A stretch of 55,115 bases of DNA from a virus, in IMG/VR virus record IMGVR_UViG_3300047487_000176, positions 1-55,115 of that record. One strand, written 5' to 3'. Of the stretch, positions 15,475 to 23,858 are shown piece by piece. The position numbers were made by a program, and so were the translations under genes. Each line of letters opens with the position of its first letter. The first letter of the stretch is position 1. Under the pieces are notes generated by a model. It made no database searches. It was not told where the DNA came from and worked only from the letters and a program-made list of their open reading frames with translations.

Positions 15475-16047
15475 TCAAGAGAAATCCCGAGGCCGCCCCA
15501 CCTTCCCTCCGGCGTGCTGCTGCTGCCTCACGATCTTCGCGTTTTCGAGGCAGGACTTCCTCGAGCAGATGTAGACCGCTCGGTGCCGCGTGAGGACTTG
15601 ATCGCGTGAGTGGAGCCGCCTGCCGACGATGTCGCCGGCCTTGATCATCCGCGGCACGAACGACGGGTGGACGCCGAGGATGCCAGCGGCCTCGCGGACG
15701 CCGATGGCGTCGCCGAACGCGATCGGCTCTTCGATCGCCGCGAGTTTGCGAAGCATCGGCTCACGCAGATGAATCCACGCGCGCGGCCGGCGGTCGTTGG
15801 TGCCGCCGCGTGCCTGCACCCTCTCGTCGTACTCGCGGTAGTTCGCGTCGCACTCCGTGCCGTTGTAGAGCACGAACGCCCGCTGCCCAGTGCCGGCGCC
15901 CTCCATCTCGCTGGCCGACAACCAGCCCTTCGACAGCATCCTCGCCGGCACGGACCAGTGCAGGCCCATGATGGCGGCGGCCTCGTGCGGGCCGACGGCC
16001 TGATTCACGGCCTGCCGAATTTCGCTCTCTGTCAGTCGTCTAGCCAT
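15475..16047 (-). CDS. DNA-binding regulator with two helix-turn-helix-like segments
   Basis: 190 residues from the ATG at 16047, 8 nt after GAGG; an earlier ATG at 16056 touches that site and is not favoured. Two segments look like excisionase or MerR-type recognition units: VGPHEAAAIMGLHWSVPARML (21-41) and IGVREAAGILGVHPSFVPRMI (near 117-137), the second followed by the wing-like GRRLHSRDQVL. The pair looks like an internal duplication. It is the first gene of the leftward operon and faces the divergent control region, so it is a good candidate for a regulator of the early genes or for an excision factor. Confidence 0.65.
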   Translation of the reverse strand: MARRLTESEIRQAVNQAVGPHEAAAIMGLHWSVPARMLSKGWLSASEMEGAGTGQRAFVLYNGTECDANYREYDERVQARGGTNDRRPRAWIHLREPMLRKLAAIEEPIAFGDAIGVREAAGILGVHPSFVPRMIKAGDIVGRRLHSRDQVLTRHRAVYICSRKSCLENAKIVRQQQHAGGKVGRPRDFS

Positions 16048-16072
16048 CGATCGCATCCTCTACGTGTCCGGC

Positions 16073-16135
16073 GGCAAACTGCTGCCGGTTGGGTGGATTT
16101 TGACGGCGGGAAAGGTGGTTGGCAAACTCCGGTTG
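16073..16135. promoter_or_regulatory. Direct repeats, candidate operator sites
   Basis: The words GGCAAACT and CCGGTTG occur together twice, at 16073-16091 (4-nt spacer) and at 16121-16135 (no spacer). The second copy covers the -35 boxes of both divergent promoters and the first lies just downstream of the leftward -10. A protein bound to both copies could control both promoters, as in a lysogeny switch. Confidence 0.45.
16097..16125 (-). promoter_or_regulatory. Candidate leftward promoter
   Basis: On the minus strand a TTGCCA box (16125-16120, 5 of 6 to the sigma70 -35) is followed after 17 nt by CAAAAT (16102-16097, 4 of 6 to the -10). It points at the regulator gene starting at 16047 and the replication operon. 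Spacing is ideal. It overlaps one copy of the GGCAAACT repeat, so it may be controlled. Confidence 0.5.
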
Positions 16136-16161
16136 ACAAGATGCAATGGAGGCGGCAACAC
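16133..16161 (+). promoter_or_regulatory. Candidate rightward promoter
   Basis: A perfect TTGACA (16133-16138) is followed after 17 nt by a weak -10 (CAACAC, 16156-16161; the next frame gives AACACT). It points to the 16215 gene and the integrase. The weak -10 suggests that an activator is needed or that the promoter is used at low level. Confidence 0.4.
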
Positions 16162-16214
16162 TCTAACTCCGAGGCGGCTGGACACACCCTCAGAAACGCG
16201 AAAGGAGTCGATAA

Positions 16215-16427
16215 ATGCCCATCCAACGTGCCTATATCGCGGTGATTTCGTGGATCGACGGCGACGTCGAGGACGCCGATGAACTCAGGGTCTTCGCCGA
16301 ATCGGCCGAACAGGCCAAAACGCTCGCCCGGGAAGTCTGGCTCCGAGCCAAGTCGCCCCGGTGGCCGACGTGCCGGATCACCTCGGTGGAGGCTTTCCCC
16401 CCTGCGAGGCTCTCGACGCTTGCGTGA
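16215..16427 (+). CDS. Small protein upstream of the integrase, unknown
   Basis: 70 residues. AAAGGAG lies 7 nt before the ATG. AYIAVISWIDGDVEDADELRVFAESAEQAKTLAREV reads as strand-loop-strand-helix, a small alpha/beta fold; the C-terminal third ends with TCRITSVEAFPP. It is the first gene of the rightward unit and is followed by the integrase after 39 nt, a gap that holds a small GGGTG-gtgt-CACCC hairpin. Position would suit an excisionase, but no helix-turn-helix is visible. Confidence 0.55.
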   Translation: MPIQRAYIAVISWIDGDVEDADELRVFAESAEQAKTLAREVWLRAKSPRWPTCRITSVEAFPPARLSTLA

Positions 16428-16466
16428 TCGGAAGGGTGGTGTCACCCTCCGCAGTGAGGTTGCAAC

Positions 16467-17330
16467 ATGACTCACACTCTCCTGTCTGTACTCCACGATC
16501 TGTACGTGCCGCTCAGGTCGCTCTGCCCAAGAAGCGTCGAGAACTACGAATTCACGATTCGTGCGTTTTCGACGTTTCTTGGGCGAGAGGCGACTCTGGA
16601 CGACCTCGACGAACTGACCGTCGCGAGGTACCTAACCAATCGCGTCAAGGAGCGCGCGATCGCCACGGCCGCGAAGGACCGCGCCCAACTCCGCGCACTC
16701 CACGAGTTCAGCGTTCGCCGCAAACTTTGCGACCACTGGCCTCAGTATCCGCCGATTCGGGTGCCCGACCGCGTGCCGGAGGCGTGGTTCTCCGGCGAGA
16801 TGCAGAGGCTTCTTGACAGTGCTGGTCAAGAGAAGACGGTCCTCGACGGCATCCCCGGCGGCTTGTGGTGGCGGGCGCTCCTGCTTCTGGCCTACGACAC
16901 GGCCGAGCGTGCGACCGCTCTGACGAGCCTCCGCTGGAGGAACGTCAGAGGCTCATCGGTCCTCTTCGTGGCCGAGGACCGCAAGGGCCGTCGCCGCGAC
17001 ATCCTCCGCGAGATCGGCGAAGACACTCTGGCGGCGCTTGAAGCGATCCGTGGCGACCGCGGGCCTGACGACCTCGTCTTCCCGTGGCCTCGGACGAAGA
17101 CGTACCTCTGGCGGCGGCTCGAGATCATCCTCGAGCGAGCCGGCCTGCCTCACGGCCGAAGGGACAAGTTCCACAGAATCCGCCGGACGACCGCGTCCTA
17201 CTACGAGGCCGCCGGCGGCTCGGCGCAGCGGCTTCTTGACCATTCCGACCCGGCGACGACGAGGAAATACATCGACCCGCGGATCGTCAGGCCGCAGGCT
17301 GCGCCGGAACTGATCCCGAGGGTGTCGTGA
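16467..17330 (+). CDS. Tyrosine-family site-specific integrase
   Basis: 287 residues. GAGG stands 8 nt before the ATG. Residues 1-95 form the helical core-binding domain. The catalytic set is present: R148 in TAERATALTSLRW, K173 in DRKGRRR, H236 and R239 in HRIRR, H259 in LLDHSD and nucleophile Y268 in TTRKYID. The domain lacks an obvious long N-terminal arm-binding region, so it is a compact phage or prophage type. It would insert the element by recombination between attP and a host site. A possible attP lies about 450 nt downstream. Confidence 0.93.
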   Translation: MTHTLLSVLHDLYVPLRSLCPRSVENYEFTIRAFSTFLGREATLDDLDELTVARYLTNRVKERAIATAAKDRAQLRALHEFSVRRKLCDHWPQYPPIRVPDRVPEAWFSGEMQRLLDSAGQEKTVLDGIPGGLWWRALLLLAYDTAERATALTSLRWRNVRGSSVLFVAEDRKGRRRDILREIGEDTLAALEAIRGDRGPDDLVFPWPRTKTYLWRRLEIILERAGLPHGRRDKFHRIRRTTASYYEAAGGSAQRLLDHSDPATTRKYIDPRIVRPQAAPELIPRVS

Positions 17331-17545
17331 CCGACATCGTGACACGCCTGCGCCGGTGGACGCACGCCGTGGACGCTGCACCGGCGAGCGACCTGATGGA
17401 CGAGGCGGCGGATGAGATTGAGCGGCTTTTGCGAATCATCAACCGGGCGGCAGGAGACTTGAGCAGGCTTCAGGGCGAGAACCTCCGGCTGCGGTCGCTG
17501 TGCGGGCTGGCGGCGAACCAGCCGATACCGGAGATAATGTCGTGA
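17327..17545 (+). CDS. Small phage protein, DIVxRLR type
   Basis: 72 residues. The GTG start overlaps the integrase stop as GTGA. It begins TDIVTRLRRWTHAVD, then DLMDEAADEIERLLR, a pattern found in many small phage proteins that carry an RLR helix and a DAADEIxxLR helix. The C-terminal part is a leucine-rich helix. The 18105-18620 gene carries the same two elements and is a paralogue. Function unknown. Confidence 0.65.
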   Translation: MTDIVTRLRRWTHAVDAAPASDLMDEAADEIERLLRIINRAAGDLSRLQGENLRLRSLCGLAANQPIPEIMS

Positions 17546-17592
17546 GTGAGAGCCTGAGAAGAACTGACGCCACACGCACTAGGTAACGCCGC

Positions 17593-17769
17593 ATGAACCT
17601 CGCCGCCGCCGCCGAATTCCAGCAGGAGATCGCCCGCCTCCAAGCGGTCATCGACTCACTACGTCAGGAGGTGCGCGAGCAACGCCGGGAGATCGCCGGC
17701 CTGCGCGAAGAGCGGCGAGCGATACTCGACGCGGATCGACCGAGGGTGGATCAAGCGCTCGGAGGATGA
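17593..17769 (+). CDS. Small coiled-coil protein
   Basis: 58 residues, starting at ATG 17593 and ending at TGA 17769. The chain is an uninterrupted charged helix (FQQEIARLQAVIDSLRQEV then EQRREIAGLREERRAIL) with heptad spacing of L, I and V, so it is expected to form a coiled coil. An ACTAGGTAA word lies just upstream, also present in the repeat tract beyond the gene. No strong ribosome site is seen, so reality of the gene is moderately supported. Confidence 0.45.
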   Translation: MNLAAAAEFQQEIARLQAVIDSLRQEVREQRREIAGLREERRAILDADRPRVDQALGG

Positions 17770-17778
17770 CGCCCATCC

Positions 17779-17875
17779 CATATGCGAAAACCATCAGTAA
17801 TGAGTGTTTTTCACATACGATTTGGGCGGCCGGAACTAGGTAACTTCACAAAGAATTAGGTAGTAAACTAGGTAA
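17779..17875. other. AT-rich repeat tract, candidate attP or integrase-binding region
   Basis: By hand count, 17781-17880 holds 39 G+C in 100 nt, far below the neighbouring sequence. It contains an imperfect inverted repeat (CATATGCGAAAAC at 17779-17791 against TGTTTTTCACATACG at 17805-17819) and three decamers: AACTAGGTAA (17834-17843), AATTAGGTAG (17854-17863) and AACTAGGTAA (17866-17875). A fourth nine-base match lies at 17578-17586. Adjacent integrase, low GC and clustered short repeats fit a phage attachment site with arm-type sites. Confidence 0.45.
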
Positions 17876-17879
17876 TACC

Positions 17880-18104
17880 ACTCACTTTGCTCGCCGTCAT
17901 ACCGGCTGGACGCCATATCCAGCCAACTGGACGCTGCCCTCATAGTCAGCGGCTGCCGGCGGGCTGCCCCGAGGCGTAACGCGGCCCGACAACGGCTTGG
18001 CGACGAGTGGACCGGGACAGTGGCACAGCGATCCCGGCGGGCAGGCACCGCACCGATAAAGCGGCCAGCCGAACCCGCCGGGGTCGCGTTCTGGAGAGTG
18101 GAAC
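17880..18104. other. Non-coding stretch with hairpin
   Basis: 225 nt between the repeat tract and the next start codon. It holds a hairpin (GGCTGGA 17904-17910, TCCAGCC 17918-17924, 7-nt loop) and a repeated CTGGACGC word around it. I see no convincing gene on either strand; minus-strand open frames here are shadows of neighbouring sequence. Part of it may be leader for the 18105 gene, whose GGAGAG site lies 7 nt before the ATG. Confidence 0.4.
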
Positions 18105-18620
18105 ATGAAAGAATTCGATACACCGCAGCCCATCGACATCGTCATCCGCCTGCGCCAGACGCGGGCCGAAATGATTGGCACTGACGACGAGCAGCACTAC
18201 TGGGACTGCCATGATGCGGCCGACGAGATCGTTTCGCTGCGGGTGTTGCTGAAGCGGCAGAGCGAGGCGGCACATCAAGCAGTCACAATGATGGGCAGGT
18301 ACGCCGAGCGATACGGATTCCTGCTGGGCGGGCTGGAGATGGTTGCCATCGGGCATACGACGGCCGAAAGGGTGTTGAGGTGTGCGAGAGACAAATACCC
18401 GGAAGACCCCGCAAGTACCCCGCAAGTAGCCCGCAGAACGCACAAGAACAGGAGCGGCGAGACATGGACACTGAGAACACGCAAGGCGCGGCCGAGCCGT
18501 CTCCTGCATCCGCTGGTTCTCAGCCGGTGGCGTGGGCTGTCTGGTCGCCATCTTTCGGCTATCCGTTTGGCGATGCGGCAATCTTCAAGCGGAACGAACT
18601 TGCAATCGAAATGTGCGTGA
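18105..18620 (+). CDS. DIVxRLR-type small phage protein with an out-of-frame tail
   Basis: 171 residues as read. Residues 1-100 look genuine: IDIVIRLRQTRAEMIG and HDAADEIVSLRVLLKRQSEA repeat the plan of the 17327-17545 protein, followed by a helix. From about residue 105 the frame runs through an 11-bp tandem repeat and then 157 nt over the start of the next gene in another frame, giving arginine-rich sequence that looks like a shadow. The true protein is probably the first two thirds. A frameshift or repeat slippage explains the long overlap. Function unknown. Confidence 0.5.
   Translation: MKEFDTPQPIDIVIRLRQTRAEMIGTDDEQHYWDCHDAADEIVSLRVLLKRQSEAAHQAVTMMGRYAERYGFLLGGLEMVAIGHTTAERVLRCARDKYPEDPASTPQVARRTHKNRSGETWTLRTRKARPSRLLHPLVLSRWRGLSGRHLSAIRLAMRQSSSGTNLQSKCA
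18406..18427 (+). repeat. 11-bp tandem duplication at a gene junction
   Basis: ACCCCGCAAGT occurs twice in tandem (18406-18416, 18417-18427), followed by a degenerate third copy. Eleven is not a multiple of three, so copy number sets the frame. One copy would join the 18105 gene in frame with the 18464 gene, two copies give the present long overlap, and three would place a TAG right after the repeats. Confidence 0.6.
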
Positions 18621-18781
18621 TGAATGGGTACGGCGTTGACGACATTGTTCCGCTGTATCGCAAGCCGATGTTGGCAGACGAGGAGTTGAAAGCGATCCGA
18701 AGGGCGAAGGCAGTGGCACGCGAGATGCACGACTCGCGAATAGAGGCTGCGCTGGGTGGCCTACTGGAGCGGCTAGGCTGA
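18464..18781 (+). CDS. Small phage protein with PVAWAV...VPLYRKP signature
   Basis: 105 residues. AGGAG stands 9 nt before the ATG at 18464; the frame is open back to 18380. A low-complexity N-terminus (SPASAG) precedes SQPVAWAVWSPSFGYPFGDA, a helix, then DDIVPLYRKPMLADEELKAIR, the common layout of small accessory phage proteins with a VPLYR turn. It ends GLLERLG. The next gene has the same start and end motifs, so the pair arose by duplication. Function unknown. Confidence 0.55.
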   Translation: MDTENTQGAAEPSPASAGSQPVAWAVWSPSFGYPFGDAAIFKRNELAIEMCVMNGYGVDDIVPLYRKPMLADEELKAIRRAKAVAREMHDSRIEAALGGLLERLG

Positions 18782-18881
18782 GAACGGCTGCATTGAGCAG
18801 CCCGAGAGGGGACTTTGATATGACGCAGGACGATGCCGGGTCTGCTCCAATGCTTGGTTCTCAGCCGGTGGCGTGGGCTGT
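18514..18881 (+). repeat. 27-bp direct repeat inside two paralogous genes
   Basis: A 27-bp block coding for GSQPVAWAV is identical at 18514-18540 and 18855-18881. A second shared block, CGGCTAGGCTGAGAAC, spans the stop codons at 18770-18785 and 19162-19177. Identity at both ends, including bases after the stop, indicates recent duplication or recombination between cassettes. Confidence 0.75.
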
Positions 18882-19173
18882 TGTGCGCACCGATGGGGAG
18901 TTTGAGTGCGTGCGCGAGTTGGAGGATGAGGCCCGCGAATACGCTGCATGGGTGCGGTCGGAGATGGGCGGGCAATACGACGTTCTGCCACTCTACGCCA
19001 GCGACAGGTGTCCTCACATTCTCGGAAAGACGACGCACTACTGCTCGCTCAACTTCACGCTCACCAATGCGGAGCGGGCGGCGATCAGCGAGGCTTGCGA
19101 CGAGGGGCGATGGTATCCACGCGATTACCACCATATTCGCACGCTGCGCGGGCTGCTGGAACGGCTAGGCTGA
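18820..19173 (+). CDS. Paralogue of the preceding PVAWAV-type protein
   Basis: 117 residues from the ATG at 18820, after GAGAGGGG; an in-frame TTG at 18793 is a less likely start. It shares GSQPVAWAV near the N-terminus, a VLPLYA turn and the LLERLG end with its neighbour. The middle differs: DRCPHILGKTTHYCSLNFTLTNAERAAISEACDE, with two cysteines and a histidine. A modular pattern, fixed ends and variable middle, is typical of small accessory phage genes. Function unknown. Confidence 0.55.
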   Translation: MTQDDAGSAPMLGSQPVAWAVVRTDGEFECVRELEDEAREYAAWVRSEMGGQYDVLPLYASDRCPHILGKTTHYCSLNFTLTNAERAAISEACDEGRWYPRDYHHIRTLRGLLERLG

Positions 19174-19191
19174 GAACTTGTGTTTACACGG

Positions 19192-19227
19192 TCCGTATAA
19201 CACGCCGCTTCCGTATATCACGCCGCC
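19192..19227. repeat. 18-bp tandem duplication in a convergent gap
   Basis: Two adjacent 18-bp copies (19192-19209, 19210-19227) differ at two positions; each reads TCCGTATAxCACGCCGCy. They lie in the 115-nt gap between the last rightward gene and the end of the leftward GDP-fucose synthase gene. A weak 6-bp hairpin follows near 19273. The gap may hold terminators, but none is clear. Confidence 0.5.
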
Positions 19228-19288
19228 CCACTCATACGCGAAACTCATCGCAAAACGACTGATTGCCAATATGATCGGGGCGTCGCGA

Positions 19289-20204
19289 TCAGACGGCGCA
19301 GCCGCTCGTCGCCCGCCACCACGCCACGGTCTCGGCGATCCCTTCTCGCAGCGTGACCTGCGGCTCCCACCCGAGCACCTTGCGTGCCAGTGAGGCGTCG
19401 ACCGCACGGCGAGGCTGGCCGTCCGGCTTCGAGGAGTCCCAGCGGATCGTGCCGTGATGCTCGCACTCGCCGGCGATCAGTTCGGCGAGGTCTCGCATCG
19501 TCACCTCGCCGCCGCCGCCGAGGTTGACAGGCTCCGGCGTCTCGATGCGTTCGGCGGCACAAAGAATCCCTTCGGCCGCGTCGGCGACGTGCAGAAACTC
19601 GCGGCTGGCACTTCCGGTCCCCCAGAGCGTGACGTCGCCGGCATCGCAGAATCGCCGGATCATGGCTGGGATGACGTGGCTGGACGCCGGGTCGAAATTG
19701 TCCCCGGGGCCGTACAGATTGGTCGGGATCACGACGGCCCCCTCCATCCCGTACTGGGCGTGGTACTGCTTCAGGAGTTCGTAGACGGCCCTCTTCGCCA
19801 CGCCGTACCCGGCGTTCGTCGGCTCTGGGTAGCCGTTCCAGAGGTCTTCCTCCTTGAACGGCACGGGCGGCGAGACGGGGTACGAGCATACCGTCCCGAC
19901 GGCGACCGTGCGGCGGCACTCGTGCAGGCGGGCGGCCTCGACGACGTTCAGGCCCATCGCGAGGTTCGCGTATGTGAACCTGCCCGGCGTCCGCATATTG
20001 GCGCCGATTCCGCCGACCTCCGCGGCCAGATGCAAGACGACGTCCGGCCGGCAGGCTGCGAACAGTCTCGCCGTGGACCGCGGGTCGGTCAGGTCGCACA
20101 CGCGCCGCCGCGGCACGGTGACCTGCGTGCAGCCGCGCTCCTCGAGCAGCCGGCACACGACGCGGCCGAGGAACCCTGCCCCGCCGGTGACCAGCACACG
20201 GCAG

Positions 20205-20227
<23 letters not shown>
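19289..20227 (-). CDS. fcl: GDP-L-fucose synthase-like epimerase/reductase
   Basis: 312 residues, the family length. It would convert GDP-4-keto-6-deoxymannose to GDP-fucose by epimerisation and NADPH reduction. [18 protein letters not shown] (11-28) is the Rossmann GxxGxxG loop, [13 protein letters not shown] a conserved segment, GTVCSYP the serine region, and YGVAKRA the YxxxK pair. The ATG at 20227 lies 23 nt inside the end of gmd. The pair gmd-fcl is the standard order. It lies after the fibre genes and convergent to the integrase unit. Being short of the usual C-terminal extension, a reductase or epimerase variant on the same substrate is possible. Confidence 0.88.
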
Positions 20228-21185
<958 letters not shown>

Positions 21186-21209
21186 GGCGGCATTGTAGCG
21201 TTTTGCCGC

Positions 21210-21440
21210 CTACGAATCGCGTCCTCGCCAGAATGCCCACGCCCCCGCCACGAGCGGCGGCAGCCAGATGGCCCACGCCTGCGGCACCTGCCAGCCGAGC
21301 GAGCCGCTCGCCACGATTGCGAGGACGCCGACGATGCCTCCCGCGATACGCCAGCCGCACGCCGACAGGACGGCCGCGACGAGTCCGAGGAGGAGCACGG
21401 TCGCGACAATTGCCGCGACGAGGAACGCGAGGGACTCCAT
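21210..21440 (-). CDS. Small membrane protein, holin candidate
   Basis: 76 residues from the ATG at 21440, which shares its A with the upstream stop (TGATG). Three hydrophobic segments are visible: SLAFLVAAIVATVLLLGLVA, IAGGIVGVLAIVAS and AIWLPPLVAGAWAFW, with a positively charged C-terminus (RGRDS). Size and three-span layout fit a class I or II holin, but no endolysin or spanin gene is recognised nearby, so the lysis role is a guess. It could equally be a small membrane accessory protein. Confidence 0.5.
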   Translation of the reverse strand: MESLAFLVAAIVATVLLLGLVAAVLSACGWRIAGGIVGVLAIVASGSLGWQVPQAWAIWLPPLVAGAWAFWRGRDS

Positions 21441-21751
21441 CACTCCGGCCCCGCCACTACGCCCTCTGCCACGCCCACCTTCGCCACGTACTGCATCAAC
21501 GCCCCCACCGCCGCCGCGAGGTCGGGATCGGAGTCGGCTCCCGCGAGCAGGTCGCGTACGTGCAGCCGGATCGGCTCGGCGGGTGCCTCCTCCACGCCGG
21601 TCTCGGTGGTGCGGAATCGGACCAGCGTGACGCGGGCTTCGGCTTCGCCTCCTGTCACGCTTGACACTACGATTTCACGGACCCACAGGCGGTCGTACGT
21701 GGCTGCGTAAGACAGCGGCTCGGCAGCGTACAGCGTGGGGATGTCAGGCAT
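21440..21751 (-). CDS. Small protein after the fibre gene, unknown
   Basis: 103 residues. The ATG overlaps the fibre stop by 8 nt. It starts with strands ([25 protein letters not shown]) followed by a middle region containing [23 protein letters not shown]. Position directly downstream of a fibre with a chaperone domain suggests a fibre-assembly or tail-tip accessory role. No domain is recognised. Confidence 0.45.
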   Translation of the reverse strand: MPDIPTLYAAEPLSYAATYDRLWVREIVVSSVTGGEAEARVTLVRFRTTETGVEEAPAEPIRLHVRDLLAGADSDPDLAAAVGALMQYVAKVGVAEGVVAGPE

Positions 21752-23858
21752 TGATCCTCTCCTCTAGTGCGGCGATGCGTGCGTTGCTTTCTTGCAGTGC
21801 CTTGATCAACACGGGCACCAACTTTTCATACGCCAACCCCAGATGGTCGCCGCACTGCGCGACCACGCTGTCGGCGTAGTCGGTGCCCGCGAGTGCCGCC
21901 TGAGCCTCTTGTGCGATCAGTCCGACCTGACGCTCGGTGGCGAAGTTGCGGTCGCTCTGCGGTATGAAGTCGAACGCGACGGGTCGCAGCGATTCGATGA
22001 CGCTGGTGGCGTCGGTCAGCGATTCGACGCGAGTCTTGAAGCGGGCGTCTGAGGTGGCGATCGTCGCGTTGGTGGCGTAAATCTGGGAGTTGACTTGCAG
22101 AAGGTAGGCACCGTTGTCGGTGGTGGTGCCGATGAGTACCTCACCGCCCAGCGCCTGCATGTAGATCGGATACGAAACGGACGATCCGAAACTCTGGCAC
22201 TGGATGTACGTGCCTCCAGTGCTTGTGTTTACTCCTCCAATGCCAAGCCCATAGCCTGCCGAGAAGTTCTCAATCGTCAGAGGGTAGTATGTTTTCGCAC
22301 CAAGCGCCGGAGTGCCGTTTGCAGATTGATACAGTGACGACGTGCCGACGATGTTCAGTCGCTCCGTCGTCATCTGCGTCCCAATCCCCACATTCCCGCT
22401 CGCATCCACCCGCACCCGCTCAAGCGAGTCGGTGACGATCGACAGCGAATTTGCACCGCCGACCTGCTGGATGCCCGTATCGTCGTCCCCGCTGATCGCC
22501 AGTCCCGGCTTGTACGAGCCGCTGCTGCCGCTGCCTGCGGTGACGAAGCATTGCCCAGCCATCACCGTCTGCGCGACACCTGTGCTGGCATCGGTGCGAC
22601 ACCGCATCACCTCGCTTAGGCTGCCTGCACCGCCGCCCGTCTGCGCGAAGAACACCAGCGCGCCAGCGTAGTTCTGTGATGCGGACGAGTCCTTGACGCC
22701 CTGAATCGCGCCGAATCCGTAGTCCGCAGTGCTGTTCCCTGTCTGGCCCTTGAAGAACACAGTTGGTCCGACATTGACCGCAGCGGTCGCCGTAGAGGTA
22801 AGGACAACAGTATGAGACGTGCCGTTTGCCGGTGCAGAACCGACGCTGCCAGACACGGAGACGCTTCCCGACGTAACCGCCGCCGCACCGGTGAACGCCG
22901 GACTCGCCGTCGGCTGCACGGACAGCACCGTGCGTGCCGTCGCGGCGTCCAGTTCCTCCACGTCGCCTGCACCCGCAGACGAGCGACCGAGAATGCGGTT
23001 GGTGGCGGAGACGTTCTGGAGTTTGGCGTAGGTGACGGCGTCGTTCTGAATCTTCGCCGTGCTGACGGTGTTGTCCGTCGGCGTGCGGGTGTCGCTGAGA
23101 CGCGAGTCGTTGCCCTGACACGCGGTGCCGCCACTGGTCCCGTACGTCACGCTCACCGTGCCGTTGATTGACACGCCCAGCCCCGAGCCGACGATCATCG
23201 CACCGGCGGCACCCGTCGTCGCGAGTGGCAGGCGGGCGGCGTCCAGCGTGCCGGAGGTCACGGCACTGGCCGCGATGGCGATCGTCGTGTTCGACGCCGC
23301 CGTCAGGCGACCGTCAGCGCCGACGGTGAACGTGGCGACCTGCGTTGCCGAGCCGTAGGACGCTGCGGACACACCGCTCGCGGCGATTGTCGGATTCGGG
23401 TATGTGCCTGCGAGCGAGCCGCCTGCACTGCCCGTCGGAGTGCGGGAGTCGGAGAGCCTCGCGTCATTGCCGATGCACACGGTGCTCGAAGACGAGCCCG
23501 TCGGAATGCGGGCAATGTCCAGCGTGCCGGACGTGATGTCCGACGCTGCGTGCGTGTGCGACGACGACGCCTTGCCATCGAGCGCCGTCTGAAGCCCGGT
23601 CACGTCGGAAATCGCGTGCGTGTGGCTGCTTGACGCCTTGCCGTCGAGGGCGGTTTGCAGCCCCGTTACATCAGAGATCGAGTGCGTGTGCGACGCGAGG
23701 GCGTAACTCTGGAACGTGAACGACGTGATGACGTTCGAGGCGTCCTTGAAATACAGAACTTTGTCGGCGTAGTTCAGTGCCAACTCGCCGTGCAGGAGCG
23801 ACGACGGGGCCGATGCTCCGGGCGTGCCGTTGCGCTTGAGTTGGACCGGCGTTGGCAC
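21744..23858 (-). CDS. Tail fibre with S74 autoprocessing chaperone domain
   Basis: 704 residues. The GTG start overlaps the upstream stop by one base. The N-terminus ([16 protein letters not shown]) precedes repeats of [20 protein letters not shown], three histidine motifs of the HxH type, then beta-rich segments with GTYPNPTI and [10 protein letters not shown]. The C-terminal 103 residues match the intramolecular chaperone domain of phage fibres: TSDARFKT with the Ser603/Lys608 dyad, [19 protein letters not shown] and a final helical coil. This domain trims itself off after trimer folding. The fibre is likely the main receptor-binding protein. Confidence 0.85.
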   Translation of the reverse strand: MPTPVQLKRNGTPGASAPSSLLHGELALNYADKVLYFKDASNVITSFTFQSYALASHTHSISDVTGLQTALDGKASSSHTHAISDVTGLQTALDGKASSSHTHAASDITSGTLDIARIPTGSSSSTVCIGNDARLSDSRTPTGSAGGSLAGTYPNPTIAASGVSAASYGSATQVATFTVGADGRLTAASNTTIAIAASAVTSGTLDAARLPLATTGAAGAMIVGSGLGVSINGTVSVTYGTSGGTACQGNDSRLSDTRTPTDNTVSTAKIQNDAVTYAKLQNVSATNRILGRSSAGAGDVEELDAATARTVLSVQPTASPAFTGAAAVTSGSVSVSGSVGSAPANGTSHTVVLTSTATAAVNVGPTVFFKGQTGNSTADYGFGAIQGVKDSSASQNYAGALVFFAQTGGGAGSLSEVMRCRTDASTGVAQTVMAGQCFVTAGSGSSGSYKPGLAISGDDDTGIQQVGGANSLSIVTDSLERVRVDASGNVGIGTQMTTERLNIVGTSSLYQSANGTPALGAKTYYPLTIENFSAGYGLGIGGVNTSTGGTYIQCQSFGSSVSYPIYMQALGGEVLIGTTTDNGAYLLQVNSQIYATNATIATSDARFKTRVESLTDATSVIESLRPVAFDFIPQSDRNFATERQVGLIAQEAQAALAGTDYADSVVAQCGDHLGLAYEKLVPVLIKALQESNARIAALEERINA

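Noticed and set aside
17845-17876. Promoter TTCACA with a GGTAAT box before the 18105 gene
   Set aside because: Spacing is 20 nt and the -10 is poor; the region is better explained by the decamer repeats.
17946-18581. Minus-strand open frame opposite the small accessory genes
   Set aside because: It overlaps two plus-strand genes with good ribosome sites and has the composition of a shadow frame.
19178-19393. Plus-strand open frame across the convergent gap
   Set aside because: It reads into the antisense of the GDP-fucose synthase gene and has no family signature; the opening is caused by the tandem repeats.
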